This document shows, one piece after another, positions 36,009-44,391 of a stretch of DNA of 64,000 nt. The DNA comes from Bacteroidota bacterium (lineage in GTDB: Bacteria > Bacteroidota > Bacteroidia > J057 > JADKCL01): assembly GCA_016718825.1 (NCBI GenBank), contig JADKCL010000025.1, positions 1-64,000 on the forward strand. The letters run 5' to 3'. The notes under the pieces are model-generated. The model did not search any database, was not told the DNA's origin, and was given only the letters and a program-made list of their open reading frames with translations. Each line of letters starts with the position of its first letter. Position 1 is the stretch's first letter. A program made the position numbers and the translations under genes.

Positions 36009-37673
36009 ATGACCACATTGCTGATTGTGATCATCATCCTAGCATTAGGATTTGATTACATCAATGGATTTCACGACGCCGCAAATTCGATTGCGACTGT
36101 CGTTTCCACACGTGTACTTTCGCCAACACAGGCGGTGATCTGGGCTGCAGCATTCAACTTTGCAGCCTTTTTTATTTTCAAGGATCACGGCGTCGCCAAT
36201 ACGATCGCCAAAACTGTTCAGGAACAGTTTGTTACACTAGGGGTTATCACCTCCGGACTCATTGCAGCGATTATATGGAACCTGCTCACTTGGTGGCGCG
36301 GCATCCCTTCAAGTTCGTCACATACCCTGATCGGTGGATTTATGGGCGCTGCCATTGCACATGCAGGTTTTCAGTCCCTCAATCCCGAACCTATCATCAA
36401 AACAGCCTCTTTTATTCTCTTGGCCCCTTTTCTGGGAATGATTGTTGCGATGCTGATGTCCCTATGGTTTTTGCACAGCTTCAAAAAAGCTTGGTATCCC
36501 AAAATTATCAGCCTTGTCGTCATTCTTGGGGTTTCTTGGTTGGTGTACTCCAAAATGGAATTCAAAAAGGATTTCGCTGGCGGCTCGGTTTATACCTTGA
36601 AGTTTGATGCACCCATTGAAAAGGACAAAGTAAAAAAGGCCTTCACTTTTGTCGATGAGAAGGAAAAGGAATATGCGCCTGTCGTGAAATTGGGGAAGGA
36701 TGAATCAGGCAAGGCCGACGAAACGAAAACCCTCTACACGATCAAAACGGGATTCCTTAAGAAAAAGGGCGAAACCACCATAGACCCGGCCTTGACGAAA
36801 AAGGTCGAAGAAGGCATCTCAAAAACGAAGCTTACGGCTGTTGTGACCGAATCGCACCGCGTTTTGGAAGATTCCCCTGAGCGTTTTGACATTTCCCATT
36901 TGAAGGCGAATTACGATGCCTATTGGCTCAAGGTCATTTTCCATGGCTCTAATTTCAAGTGGCTGTTGCTCGCATTTATCGCCTGGATTGTCGGGATATT
37001 CACACTGTCTCTCAGCAGCCTCAATCATGCCTCAGCCGAACGTTGGTTCAAGCGGATGCAACTTGTTTCTTCTGGTGCATTCAGCATCGGGCACGGTGGC
37101 AACGACGCCCAAAAGGTCATGGGGATCATTTCAGCGGCATTGATCGCAGGGAAGGTCATTCCGGACTTTGAACACATGCCTGACTGGGTGCCATTGGCCT
37201 GCTACGCAGCCATTGCAGCCGGAACCATGAGTGGCGGATGGAAGATCATCAAGACCATGGGCAGCAAAATCACTAAGGTGACGCCGTTTGAAGGCGTAGC
37301 AGCAGAAACGGCTGGCGCGGCAATTCTGTTCATGTCTGAAAACTTAAAAATTCCAGTTTCCACAACCCATACCATTACTGGCGCCATCATTGGCGTTGGT
37401 GCGACCAAGCGCCTTTCCGCTGTGCGTTGGGGCGTTACGACACGTTTGCTCGTTGCTTGGATCATCACGATCCCTGTTTCGGCAGGAATGGGCGCGGTTT
37501 GTGGGGGGGGGGGCAAGGGGGGGGGGGTTTTTTTGCGGGGGGGGGGGAAGGAGGGGGGGGGGCAGAAGGGAAAGGCCGGCCGGGGTGGGGGGGAGGGGTG
37601 GTTGGGGGTGTGCGGTTGTTGCTGGTTGTCAACGATCTTCGGTTTTCGCCTTTCGGTTGCTGACATGTTGTAA
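36009..37673 (+). CDS. pitA: PiT-family inorganic phosphate transporter, C-terminus corrupted by poly-G
   Basis: An inner-membrane phosphate:cation symporter. The PiT signature appears twice: GFHDAANSIATVVSTRVLSP near residues 20-39 and GHGGNDAQKVMGIISAAL near 363-380. About ten membrane helices surround a cytoplasmic loop (about 180-310) rich in Lys and Glu. The coding is normal until about residue 497 (WIITIPVSAGMGAVC), just short of the usual end of the last helix. It then turns into a Gly/Lys/Arg string encoded by G runs (37501-37612), and the stop at 37673 is reached by chance. The real protein probably ends within 10-20 residues after 497. The symbol is used for the family. Confidence 0.85.
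   Translation: MTTLLIVIIILALGFDYINGFHDAANSIATVVSTRVLSPTQAVIWAAAFNFAAFFIFKDHGVANTIAKTVQEQFVTLGVITSGLIAAIIWNLLTWWRGIPSSSSHTLIGGFMGAAIAHAGFQSLNPEPIIKTASFILLAPFLGMIVAMLMSLWFLHSFKKAWYPKIISLVVILGVSWLVYSKMEFKKDFAGGSVYTLKFDAPIEKDKVKKAFTFVDEKEKEYAPVVKLGKDESGKADETKTLYTIKTGFLKKKGETTIDPALTKKVEEGISKTKLTAVVTESHRVLEDSPERFDISHLKANYDAYWLKVIFHGSNFKWLLLAFIAWIVGIFTLSLSSLNHASAERWFKRMQLVSSGAFSIGHGGNDAQKVMGIISAALIAGKVIPDFEHMPDWVPLACYAAIAAGTMSGGWKIIKTMGSKITKVTPFEGVAAETAGAAILFMSENLKIPVSTTHTITGAIIGVGATKRLSAVRWGVTTRLLVAWIITIPVSAGMGAVCGGGGKGGGVFLRGGGKEGGGQKGKAGRGGGEGWLGVCGCCWLSTIFGFRLSVADML
37501..37612. other. Poly-G stretch, likely sequencing or assembly artefact
   Basis: About 110 bases are almost only G, broken by single A, C or T runs, in an otherwise balanced genome. 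It begins inside the last helix of the phosphate transporter. Such strings arise from two-colour sequencing dark cycles or a low-quality contig join. Confidence 0.7.
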
Positions 37674-37743
37674 TGGCTTGTGTACAACAATTTTTTCATT
37701 GGAGCCTAAGGGTTTGTATTTTCGCGCCATTCTTAGGAAAACA

Positions 37744-38598
37744 ATGAAATTAGCTACCATCCCCGAAATGCAGGAAATGGCCGATCAAGTTCGGCGCGAC
37801 ATCCTACGCATGGTTCATGCCGTCCAGTCGGGTCACCCCGGCGGATCCATGGGCTGCACGGAATTCTTCATTTCCCTGTACTTCAACCACCTGCGCCACG
37901 ACCCCAAAACCTGGACGATGGATGGCAAGGAACAAGACCTGTTTTTCTTGTCCAATGGCCATATTTCGCCCGTTTGGTACAGCGTTTTGGCCCGGAGCGG
38001 CTATTTTTCCGTGGATGAATTGGCCACCTTCCGCAAGATCAATTCGCGGTTGCAGGGACACCCCGGCACCAAAGAAGGTCTTCCAGGCGTGCGTGTAGCC
38101 TCCGGTTCGCTGGGGCAAGGCATGTCCGTCGCCATTGGCGCGGCGCAAGCCAAGAAGCTCAACGGAGACAAGCATATCGTCTATACCCTCCACGGCGACG
38201 GCGAATTGCAGGAAGGCCAAATCTGGGAGGCGGTGATCTATGCCGCCGCCAAAAACGTGGACAACATGATCTGCACCATCGACCGCAACATGCAGCAAAT
38301 CGATGGACCGACGGAAAAGGTGATGTCCCTCGGCGAATTGCGTCCAAAATTTGAAGCCTTTGGCTGGCTAGTCTTGGAAATGAATGGCCACGACTACGTC
38401 GAGGTCCTGAATACCCTGGAAACCGCCCGTCGTGCTACCTACCGTGGTAAACCCATCGCGATCATCATGCACACGGACATGGGCCGCGGCGTGGACTTCA
38501 TGCAAGGCACCCACGAATGGCATGGCAAAGCGCCCAACGATGAGCAATTTGCACGCGCCATGGCGCAAATTCCGGTAACAAGGTTTCTTGACTATTGA
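37744..38598 (+). CDS. Transketolase, N-terminal subunit
   Basis: The protein has 284 residues from the ATG at 37744; the frame is open to 37390, but that part overlaps the transporter and the poly-G run. It carries the thiamine diphosphate half: SGHPGGSMG (28-36), GSLGQGMSVAIGAA, and the GDGELQEGQIWEA ... DRNMQQIDG motif that binds Mg and diphosphate. With the C-terminal half encoded 106 bp downstream it forms a split transketolase that transfers two-carbon units in the pentose phosphate pathway. Split forms are known in archaea and some bacteria. The AMNQ-type binding region is intact, so activity is expected. Confidence 0.92.
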   Translation: MKLATIPEMQEMADQVRRDILRMVHAVQSGHPGGSMGCTEFFISLYFNHLRHDPKTWTMDGKEQDLFFLSNGHISPVWYSVLARSGYFSVDELATFRKINSRLQGHPGTKEGLPGVRVASGSLGQGMSVAIGAAQAKKLNGDKHIVYTLHGDGELQEGQIWEAVIYAAAKNVDNMICTIDRNMQQIDGPTEKVMSLGELRPKFEAFGWLVLEMNGHDYVEVLNTLETARRATYRGKPIAIIMHTDMGRGVDFMQGTHEWHGKAPNDEQFARAMAQIPVTRFLDY

Positions 38599-38605
38599 AC
38601 CGAAT

Positions 38606-38679
38606 GGTGGAGAGTTGAGAGTGGAGAGATGAGAGTTCCACTATCAACTCTCCACTTTTAACTCTCAACTCTCCACTCC
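38606..38679. repeat. Large stem-loop between the two transketolase genes
   Basis: GTGGAGAGTTGAGAG (38608-38622) pairs with CTCTCAACTCTCCAC (38662-38676), and the inner TGGAGAG pairs with CTCTCCA. The purine/pyrimidine strand bias looks like a mobile palindromic intergenic element. It sits within the operon and could cause partial termination or protect the mRNA. Confidence 0.7.
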
Positions 38680-38704
38680 CACCGTCAATCCTTTATAAGT
38701 CATC

Positions 38705-39652
38705 ATGTTAATTTCCACTGGCAAAAAAGATACCCGCTCTGGCTTTGGTCAGGGATTGTTGGAACTCGGTCGCAAAAATCCGGAGGTCGTCGCACTTTGC
38801 GCGGACTTGATTGGTTCGCTCAAGATGGAGGCCTTCCTCGCCGAATTTCCAGACCGGTTTTTCCAAGCTGGCATCAGCGAAGCCAACATGATCGGCATGG
38901 CGGCCGGATTGACGATTGGGGGCAAGATCCCTTTTACAGGAACCTTTGCCAATTTCAGCACGGCGCGGGTCTATGATCAGATTCGTCAGAGCGTCTGCTA
39001 CAGCAAGAAGAATGTCAAAATCTGTGCAAGCCACGCCGGCTTGACATTGGGCGAGGACGGTGCGACCCACCAAAGCCTCGAAGACATCGGCATGATGCGG
39101 ATGTTGCCTTATATGACCGTGGTCGTGCCTTGCGATTACAACCAAACCCGCCTCGCAACCTTGGCCATCGCCGAGTTTGACGGTCCCGCTTACCTCCGTT
39201 TCGGTCGTCCGAAATGGGATATTTTCACGCCCGCCGAAGATCCGACTTTCCAGATTGGGAAGGCGCAGGTATTGGTCGAAGGCACGGATGTGACCTTGAT
39301 CGCATGTGGGCACATGGTCTGGATCGCGTTGCAGGCTGCGCAGCAGCTCGCATCCGAAGGTGTCTCTGTCGAGGTCATCAACATGCACACGATCAAACCC
39401 CTCGACGAGGAGGCCATTTTGAAGTCGGTCCGTAAAACCGGCCGCGTGGTCACCGCCGAGGAACACATGCGCAACGGTGGCCTCGGCGATGCCGTCGCCC
39501 AAGTGCTGTCGCGTCACCTGCCTTCGCCCCACGAATACGTGGCTGTCAATGACACATTTGGCGAAAGCGGCTTGCCCGAAGAGTTGTTGGAGAAGTACGG
39601 GCTGGGCGAAAATGACGTCGTGGCTGCGGTGCGGCGGGTGATTGCAAGGTAG
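38705..39652 (+). CDS. Transketolase, C-terminal subunit
   Basis: The protein has 315 residues and carries the pyrimidine-binding and C-terminal domains: a conserved Glu region (FQAGISEANMIGMAAGLTIGGKIPFTGTFANFSTARVYDQIRQ, about 58-101), HAGLTLGEDGATHQSLED (about 113-130), and the third domain with VEVINMHTIKPLDEEAI and TAEEHMRNGGLGDAV. It completes the active site of the N-terminal subunit encoded just upstream. The pair resembles transketolase halves more than the 1-deoxyxylulose synthase fusion. The large stem-loop at 38606-38679 lies in the 106-bp gap. No terminator was recognised after the gene. Confidence 0.92.
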   Translation: MLISTGKKDTRSGFGQGLLELGRKNPEVVALCADLIGSLKMEAFLAEFPDRFFQAGISEANMIGMAAGLTIGGKIPFTGTFANFSTARVYDQIRQSVCYSKKNVKICASHAGLTLGEDGATHQSLEDIGMMRMLPYMTVVVPCDYNQTRLATLAIAEFDGPAYLRFGRPKWDIFTPAEDPTFQIGKAQVLVEGTDVTLIACGHMVWIALQAAQQLASEGVSVEVINMHTIKPLDEEAILKSVRKTGRVVTAEEHMRNGGLGDAVAQVLSRHLPSPHEYVAVNDTFGESGLPEELLEKYGLGENDVVAAVRRVIAR

Positions 39653-39832
39653 ATTTTCAGCGAATCCACTTGAGCGTTTGTGACGGGCTTGGACTATTCA
39701 TCGTCTTGGAAAGCTATTTGAAATAGGCACCAATTTTGACACGTTTTCGCCAGAAGATTCTGTGCATCTTTGTTGTGTTACCAAAAGCGCTCGCATGAAA
39801 TCAGCCTTACCCAACGTTAACTCTCTTTCAAC

Positions 39833-40411
39833 ATGGGTATCAAAAATCAGTCTCACCTTCGACCGCCGCGCTGGCATGTAGCGGCTGTCTTCTCAGTTTT
39901 CCTGCTATTTTTTGCAGTCCCTGCTAATTTGAGCGCGCAACGGCCGCAATTCGCAAAGTGGAATCTCGGTGCCGTGGAAGGTATCAGTCCAATGAATGGG
40001 CTTTCAGGCTTGCCAACGGTGCGTGGACATTACCGCAATTGGAGCGCTGAAGTTTCGCCTTATCCATTCTGCGTCGGCCTTGGTGCCACTTACCATCTCC
40101 CCGTGTGGACCATTCTGAAAAAGATCCATTTCAATTTGGACGCCACCTTGTTTGCAGCACGTCAAAATGGAAAGTATTGGGTCACGTTCCCCTTTTTCAG
40201 GCACATGAACAACCAAACCAACGTAGGCCTGCTCGCCGGACCATCCTTCTATTTCCTCAAGCGATGCAGCTTGCAAGGCATGTTGGGTGCTGCTTGGATT
40301 TCGCAGTATGGCGAACGGGAGTTTCAGCATTTTCCTGGCACCAAGAACTATATCTTTGAACAAGCTGCCATTTCCTTCGAAGTCAGGCTCTTTAACAACT
40401 TTGCCCAATGA
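39833..40411 (+). CDS. Secreted protein A1 of a duplicated two-gene module
   Basis: The protein has 192 residues. A signal peptide at about 15-36 (VFSVFLLFFAVPANLSAQ) is followed by a beta-rich body: RPQFAKWNLGAVEGISPMNGLSGLP, VSPYPFCVG, and a C-terminal aromatic strand (AAISFEVRLFNNFAQ) as in small outer-membrane beta barrels. The function is unknown. It overlaps the lipoprotein gene that follows by 4 bp (ATGA). A paralogue with the same layout is at 41319-41891; both share RPQF.KWN..., VEG.S..NGLS.LPT, GH.RN and ..SPYPF. The upstream leader has a -7-like CATCTTTG but no good -33. Confidence 0.75.
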   Translation: MGIKNQSHLRPPRWHVAAVFSVFLLFFAVPANLSAQRPQFAKWNLGAVEGISPMNGLSGLPTVRGHYRNWSAEVSPYPFCVGLGATYHLPVWTILKKIHFNLDATLFAARQNGKYWVTFPFFRHMNNQTNVGLLAGPSFYFLKRCSLQGMLGAAWISQYGEREFQHFPGTKNYIFEQAAISFEVRLFNNFAQ

Positions 40412-41199
40412 AAACGCACACCAAAACTTGGATGCTCTTGGGCCTGATTGCCCTTTTTGGGAGCTGTCAAAAGGTTGAAGAATTGCCTTTGGCAAACAAT
40501 GCATTGCTTCCATTGGCAGTTGGCAATACATGGACCTATACCGATACGATGATTGCGACGACTTCGCTTTCGACGATCGATACGATTGTTTCCGAAGTGA
40601 CCTTCAGTGTCTTGAAGGAAACCTATATCGATACCTACAACAATTCTGGGAAACGCAACTTCCGTCGGTTCCGTGGCTGGGAATTGAGTTCGGGGTTGTC
40701 CGGATTGCCCAATAGAGGGATTTTCCCGGTTGAGGATACCCTTTGGGTGGATGGCTGGGCCCCTAACTTCCTGTTTGGGTTTGGCAATTGCCCGAGCGTC
40801 AAGGGTGCCATGGAGGTGGGTCCTGACTGGTTAAACAGTAGCGGCACAGTGGTTTCTCCAGGGCTCGCTTCCGGCTTGGCGGATGGTGCCGAAATGCCGG
40901 TGCACCCCATTTTCCATGACTTGCCGCGTTGCATTTTCCAATTGGGGTATGTGGGTTCGACACCATTGGTCTACACCATTGTTTTCGAACCATTGACCTA
41001 CGACACCGACCCCGTGAGCCTGATGACGCCCGCAGGTGCCTTCAACTGTCGGAATTTTGGTTCCCAATTGTGGGCTGACGGAGTAGGCTTGGTGCAATTC
41101 CAATACGCTGGAGCCACCGCATTTCTGGATGAAAACGGCGCGTCAGTGACGGGGACCTTGAACTGGAAACGCAGTTTGACAAGCTATCATTTGGAGTGA
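40408..41199 (+). CDS. Lipoprotein B1 of a duplicated two-gene module
   Basis: The protein has 263 residues. A lipobox at about 15-20 (ALFGSC) is followed by KVEELPLANNALLPLAVGNTWTYTDT, an opening common to Bacteroidota lipoproteins of unknown role. It ends in PAGAFNC..FGSQLW..GVGLVQF and a C-terminal NWKRSLTSYHLE. It is beta-rich and likely outer-membrane anchored. It is coupled to A1 by a 4-bp overlap and is paralogous to B2 at 41888-42688: both have PLAVGN.W.Y.D, TPAG.F.C.DFGSQLW or a close variant, and the WKR..SY end. I cannot name a function; it may act with the small barrel-like A protein. Confidence 0.75.
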   Translation: MKTHTKTWMLLGLIALFGSCQKVEELPLANNALLPLAVGNTWTYTDTMIATTSLSTIDTIVSEVTFSVLKETYIDTYNNSGKRNFRRFRGWELSSGLSGLPNRGIFPVEDTLWVDGWAPNFLFGFGNCPSVKGAMEVGPDWLNSSGTVVSPGLASGLADGAEMPVHPIFHDLPRCIFQLGYVGSTPLVYTIVFEPLTYDTDPVSLMTPAGAFNCRNFGSQLWADGVGLVQFQYAGATAFLDENGASVTGTLNWKRSLTSYHLE

Positions 41200-41318
41200 G
41201 ATCAGATGTTGGTCAATCAAAATGTTCCTGCCCTCTGAGCTGGGTTTGTCCAGAATTGTTTTCTATATTCACCAATACTTCGCGTCACGAAGGAGGTAAC
41301 AAAACAATTTGACAAGCG

Positions 41319-41891
41319 ATGAACAGCAAAATGGCCCGAGCAGGAAATTTGACTCTAAAAGCATGGACGACGTTGGGATTCGTTGTTTTGTTGATGATCA
41401 GTTCAACTACGCATGCCCAGCGTCCGCAGTTTCGGAAATGGAATGTCGGTGTTGTCGAAGGTGTCAGTGACTTGAACGGGCTGAGCCTTCTTCCAACGCT
41501 TTCGGGCCACTTTCGCAATCTTAGCTTGGAAATTTCACCTTATCCATTCAGTGTTGGCGGCATGGGGACCTACCATTCCCCTGTGTTGCCACTCTTCAAA
41601 AAGGCGCGGATCACTTTTGATGGCGCAGCATTTTTCACCCGCCAAAATGCGAATTGGTATGCCAAAATTCCGTGGCCCCAGAAATATGTAAACGTGACGC
41701 GGACGGGTGCGATGGCTGGAGCATCGTGGTTTTTCCTTCGCAGGTGCGCATTTCAAGTGCTAATTGGGGCGCAATACGTGAACTTTTTTGGTCCGGAGGA
41801 GCTGTTTTATTCTCCTAACCGGCGCAATTATTTCATTGAAACTGCTGCATTGTCCTTGCAGGTGAGGTTGTTTAAAAATTTCCAAGAATGA
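41319..41891 (+). CDS. Secreted protein A2 of a duplicated two-gene module
   Basis: The protein has 190 residues and is a paralogue of A1 at 39833. A signal peptide at about 12-31 (TTLGFVVLLMISSTTHAQ) is followed by RPQFRKWNVGVVEGVSDLNGLSLLPT, ISPYPFSVGG, and a final SLQVRLFKNFQE. Identity with A1 is moderate, so the duplication is old or diverging fast. A purine-rich GAAGGAGGT lies about 25 bases before the ATG, further than a usual ribosome binding site. It overlaps B2 by 4 bp, just as A1 overlaps B1. Confidence 0.75.
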   Translation: MNSKMARAGNLTLKAWTTLGFVVLLMISSTTHAQRPQFRKWNVGVVEGVSDLNGLSLLPTLSGHFRNLSLEISPYPFSVGGMGTYHSPVLPLFKKARITFDGAAFFTRQNANWYAKIPWPQKYVNVTRTGAMAGASWFFLRRCAFQVLIGAQYVNFFGPEELFYSPNRRNYFIETAALSLQVRLFKNFQE

Positions 41892-42688
41892 AAAAGGCCT
41901 CCATCGCATACCTATCCATTTTGCTGGTTTTCCTCGTTTCAAGCTGTGCAAAGGTCGAGGTCTTGCCCGAATCACAGAATGCCATGCTGCCCTTGGCGGT
42001 GGGCAACCAATGGGTTTATGTCGATTCGTTTTTTGTGACTTCATCTTTGCCGGGATTGGATACCTTGGTGACAGAAACCACTTATGACGTTACGCGGAAA
42101 AGGTGGATCGATCTATTTGTCGACAAAGGAAAGCCAACGAAGTCTTTACAACGTTGGCAAGGATGGGAAGTCACCAACACCGCAACTCGGTTTCCCAACA
42201 CGATGATTTGGAAGGACGACACCTTGTTTTCAACGGGAGTTCCGCTTCTATTTAACTTTGGAAGTTCTACGGTTTGTAGCCGTGTGGTGGGAGAATTGGA
42301 GCAAAATGCACCCTTCATCATGACCACGAGCTACGATGGATTGCAGGTTGCGATGTATGCGAAGCCGGGAATCGGCGACTCCTTGGTTTATGTTCCTGCT
42401 TTTCATGATCTCAGGGAATGCGTGAACGACCTAGGGCCCCGCAACTATCAAGGCATTCGGTACAAGGTCATATTTCGGCCGTTGGTGGCAACAGCTACGC
42501 CTGTAATGGTCACCACCCCTGCTGGAACGTTTACATGCACCGATTTTGGGTCACAACTTTGGTCCCCGGGCATTGGGATGGTCCAGAGCTACCAAGAAGG
42601 CGAAGCCGAATTCGGAGACAATAATGGCATGCTGCAGACGGCGATCCTTAAATGGAAGCGCGTCCTGAAAAGCTATCAGTTGAACTAG
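41888..42688 (+). CDS. Lipoprotein B2 of a duplicated two-gene module
   Basis: The protein has 266 residues and is a paralogue of B1 at 40408. The lipobox is VSSC at about 17-20, followed by KVEVLPESQNAMLPLAVGNQWVYVDS. The C-terminal part has TTPAGTFTCTDFGSQLWSPGIGMVQSY and ends ILKWKRVLKSYQLN. It has the same predicted export and outer-membrane anchoring. It is the last gene of the A1-B1-A2-B2 series and converges on the MBOAT gene, with the two stops only four bases apart inside a shared hairpin. Confidence 0.75.
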   Translation: MKKASIAYLSILLVFLVSSCAKVEVLPESQNAMLPLAVGNQWVYVDSFFVTSSLPGLDTLVTETTYDVTRKRWIDLFVDKGKPTKSLQRWQGWEVTNTATRFPNTMIWKDDTLFSTGVPLLFNFGSSTVCSRVVGELEQNAPFIMTTSYDGLQVAMYAKPGIGDSLVYVPAFHDLRECVNDLGPRNYQGIRYKVIFRPLVATATPVMVTTPAGTFTCTDFGSQLWSPGIGMVQSYQEGEAEFGDNNGMLQTAILKWKRVLKSYQLN

Positions 42689-42701
42689 CCCGCTAGAACT
42701 G
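42677..42701. terminator. Bidirectional hairpin spanning two convergent stops
   Basis: CAGTT-GAA-CTAGC, a two-base loop and GCTAG-AACTG form an imperfect hairpin containing the stop codons of B2 (plus strand) and the MBOAT gene (minus strand). It has no long T tract. It could end both transcripts. Confidence 0.4.
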
Positions 42702-44378
42702 AAAGTAGATAAAGGGCTGCAAGTCGCTGGAAATCGCTTGGTACACCAAGAAGATGACCCCGACCGTGATGGCGACTTTGCCCGCGAAGTGCATGCGCAC
42801 AAAGTGCTGATAGACATGGTCCTTCATCCATTCGGGGAGCCAATGCACGACCATGCCGACAAACATCACATAGAATACCTTGAAGTAATTGTCGATCACA
42901 GCCGGGATATGCTCAAAGCCGAAGTTGGTGAAGATGTTGTGAATGAGTGCATTGGCAGTTTCCAAGTCGGGTGACCGGAACCAGATGCGCGTGAAGGAGA
43001 TGAAGCTGAAGGTGAAAAACACCGACCAGACGACCCAATACCACTGTGTTTTGCCTTCGTAGGGGCTGATGCGTTTCCAGTATTTGTAGAGCACAAGTGC
43101 TCCGCCATTCAGCGCTGCCCAGATGATGAACATCCAGCTGGCGCCGTGCCAAAAGCCGCCGAGCAACATCGTGATGAGCAAGTTGCCGCTCATCGCCATT
43201 TCGAGGCGGGTATTCGGGAATTTGTAGTCGAGAAACAGGAAAATGAGGAGGAAGACCAGGCTTCCAAAAATGATGAATGGCAGTTGTTGTACGCCAAAGA
43301 TCGCCGTTGCAATCAACGGCAACGAGAAATAGAACGCCCAAGTCATGAACGTGCTGCCCTTGTTGCCGCCCAAGGGCTTGTACAGGTAATCCCGCAGCCA
43401 AGTCGACAGCGAAATATGCCATCGCCGCCAAAATTCGGCAACGCTCCGCGCCTTGTACGGCGAATTGAAGTTCACCGGCAACCGGAATCCCATCAGCAAC
43501 GAAATGCCGATGGCGATGTCGGTATAGCCCGAGAAGTCGGCATAGACCTGAATCGAATAGCCATAAATGCCCATCAGATTCTCAAAGCCCGTGTACAGCT
43601 CCGGATTCGCAAAAATCCGGTCCACGAAGTTCACGGCGATGAAATCCGCCAGGACCAACTTTTTGACGAGTCCCTTCAGCACCCAGATGATGGCGATGCC
43701 AAACTCTTGCCGCGAAACCTTGTAGGGTTGGTAAATCTGCGGGATGAATTCGGAGGCACGCACGATCGGTCCTGCCACCAACTGCGGAAAATAGGAGACA
43801 AAAAAGCCGAAGTCGAGGATGTTGCGCACGGGTTTGATCTGCCCGCGGTAAATGTCAATGGCGTAGGAAATCGTTTGGAAGGTGAAGAAGCTCACCCCAA
43901 TTGGTGGAATCAACGAATCGATCGGGAAGTTTTTGCCCAGTTTGATGCCCATCCAACTCGCCATGTTGTTCATCCATTCATTGAAATGGTTGTGGTACAC
44001 GATATGTGTCCCGAATAAGTCGTTGAAGGATTCGGTGAAGAAATAGCTGTATTTGAAGTAGCAGAGCACCAGTAGGTTATAAACGATAGCCGTGATCAGC
44101 CAAACAAGTTTGACCCGCTTCGTTTTGGCATCGTGGATCAAAAATCCGATGCAGTAATCAATGACCGTCGAGCTCAACAGCAGCACAAAAAAGAAACTGC
44201 CGGTCTTGTAGTAGAAGAAGATGCTGGCAATGAAAAGGAACGTGTTTCGCGCGAGGCGATAGGGGTGAATCAGGGTGAAAACACCCAATACAGCCGCATA
44301 GAAGCCCCAAAAGAAAAACTGCGTGAAGAGCAGCGGGGTCTTGAAATCCAATCCAAATATGTCGCGTAGCAGTTCCAC
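42693..44378 (-). CDS. MBOAT-family membrane O-acyltransferase
   Basis: The protein has 561 residues and about a dozen membrane helices. MBOAT hallmarks are present: the SVAEFWRRWHISLSTWLRDY block and the active-site histidine in GGFWHGASWMFIIWAALNGG. It matches AlgI/DltB/PatA-type enzymes, which move acyl groups across the inner membrane onto alginate, teichoic acid or peptidoglycan. It is the last gene of a leftward operon (LysM protein, SGNH 1, SGNH 2, MBOAT), and such enzymes work with SGNH proteins as periplasmic transferases. The acceptor here is unknown; the LysM protein in the operon suggests peptidoglycan, but this is inference. Confidence 0.9.
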   Translation of the reverse strand: MELLRDIFGLDFKTPLLFTQFFFWGFYAAVLGVFTLIHPYRLARNTFLFIASIFFYYKTGSFFFVLLLSSTVIDYCIGFLIHDAKTKRVKLVWLITAIVYNLLVLCYFKYSYFFTESFNDLFGTHIVYHNHFNEWMNNMASWMGIKLGKNFPIDSLIPPIGVSFFTFQTISYAIDIYRGQIKPVRNILDFGFFVSYFPQLVAGPIVRASEFIPQIYQPYKVSRQEFGIAIIWVLKGLVKKLVLADFIAVNFVDRIFANPELYTGFENLMGIYGYSIQVYADFSGYTDIAIGISLLMGFRLPVNFNSPYKARSVAEFWRRWHISLSTWLRDYLYKPLGGNKGSTFMTWAFYFSLPLIATAIFGVQQLPFIIFGSLVFLLIFLFLDYKFPNTRLEMAMSGNLLITMLLGGFWHGASWMFIIWAALNGGALVLYKYWKRISPYEGKTQWYWVVWSVFFTFSFISFTRIWFRSPDLETANALIHNIFTNFGFEHIPAVIDNYFKVFYVMFVGMVVHWLPEWMKDHVYQHFVRMHFAGKVAITVGVIFLVYQAISSDLQPFIYFQF

Positions 44379-44391
44379 TATTTCCTGTTCC

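Noticed and set aside
37390..37743. Longer start for the transketolase N-terminal subunit
   Set aside because: That frame overlaps the phosphate transporter and crosses the poly-G string; similarity begins at the ATG at 37744.
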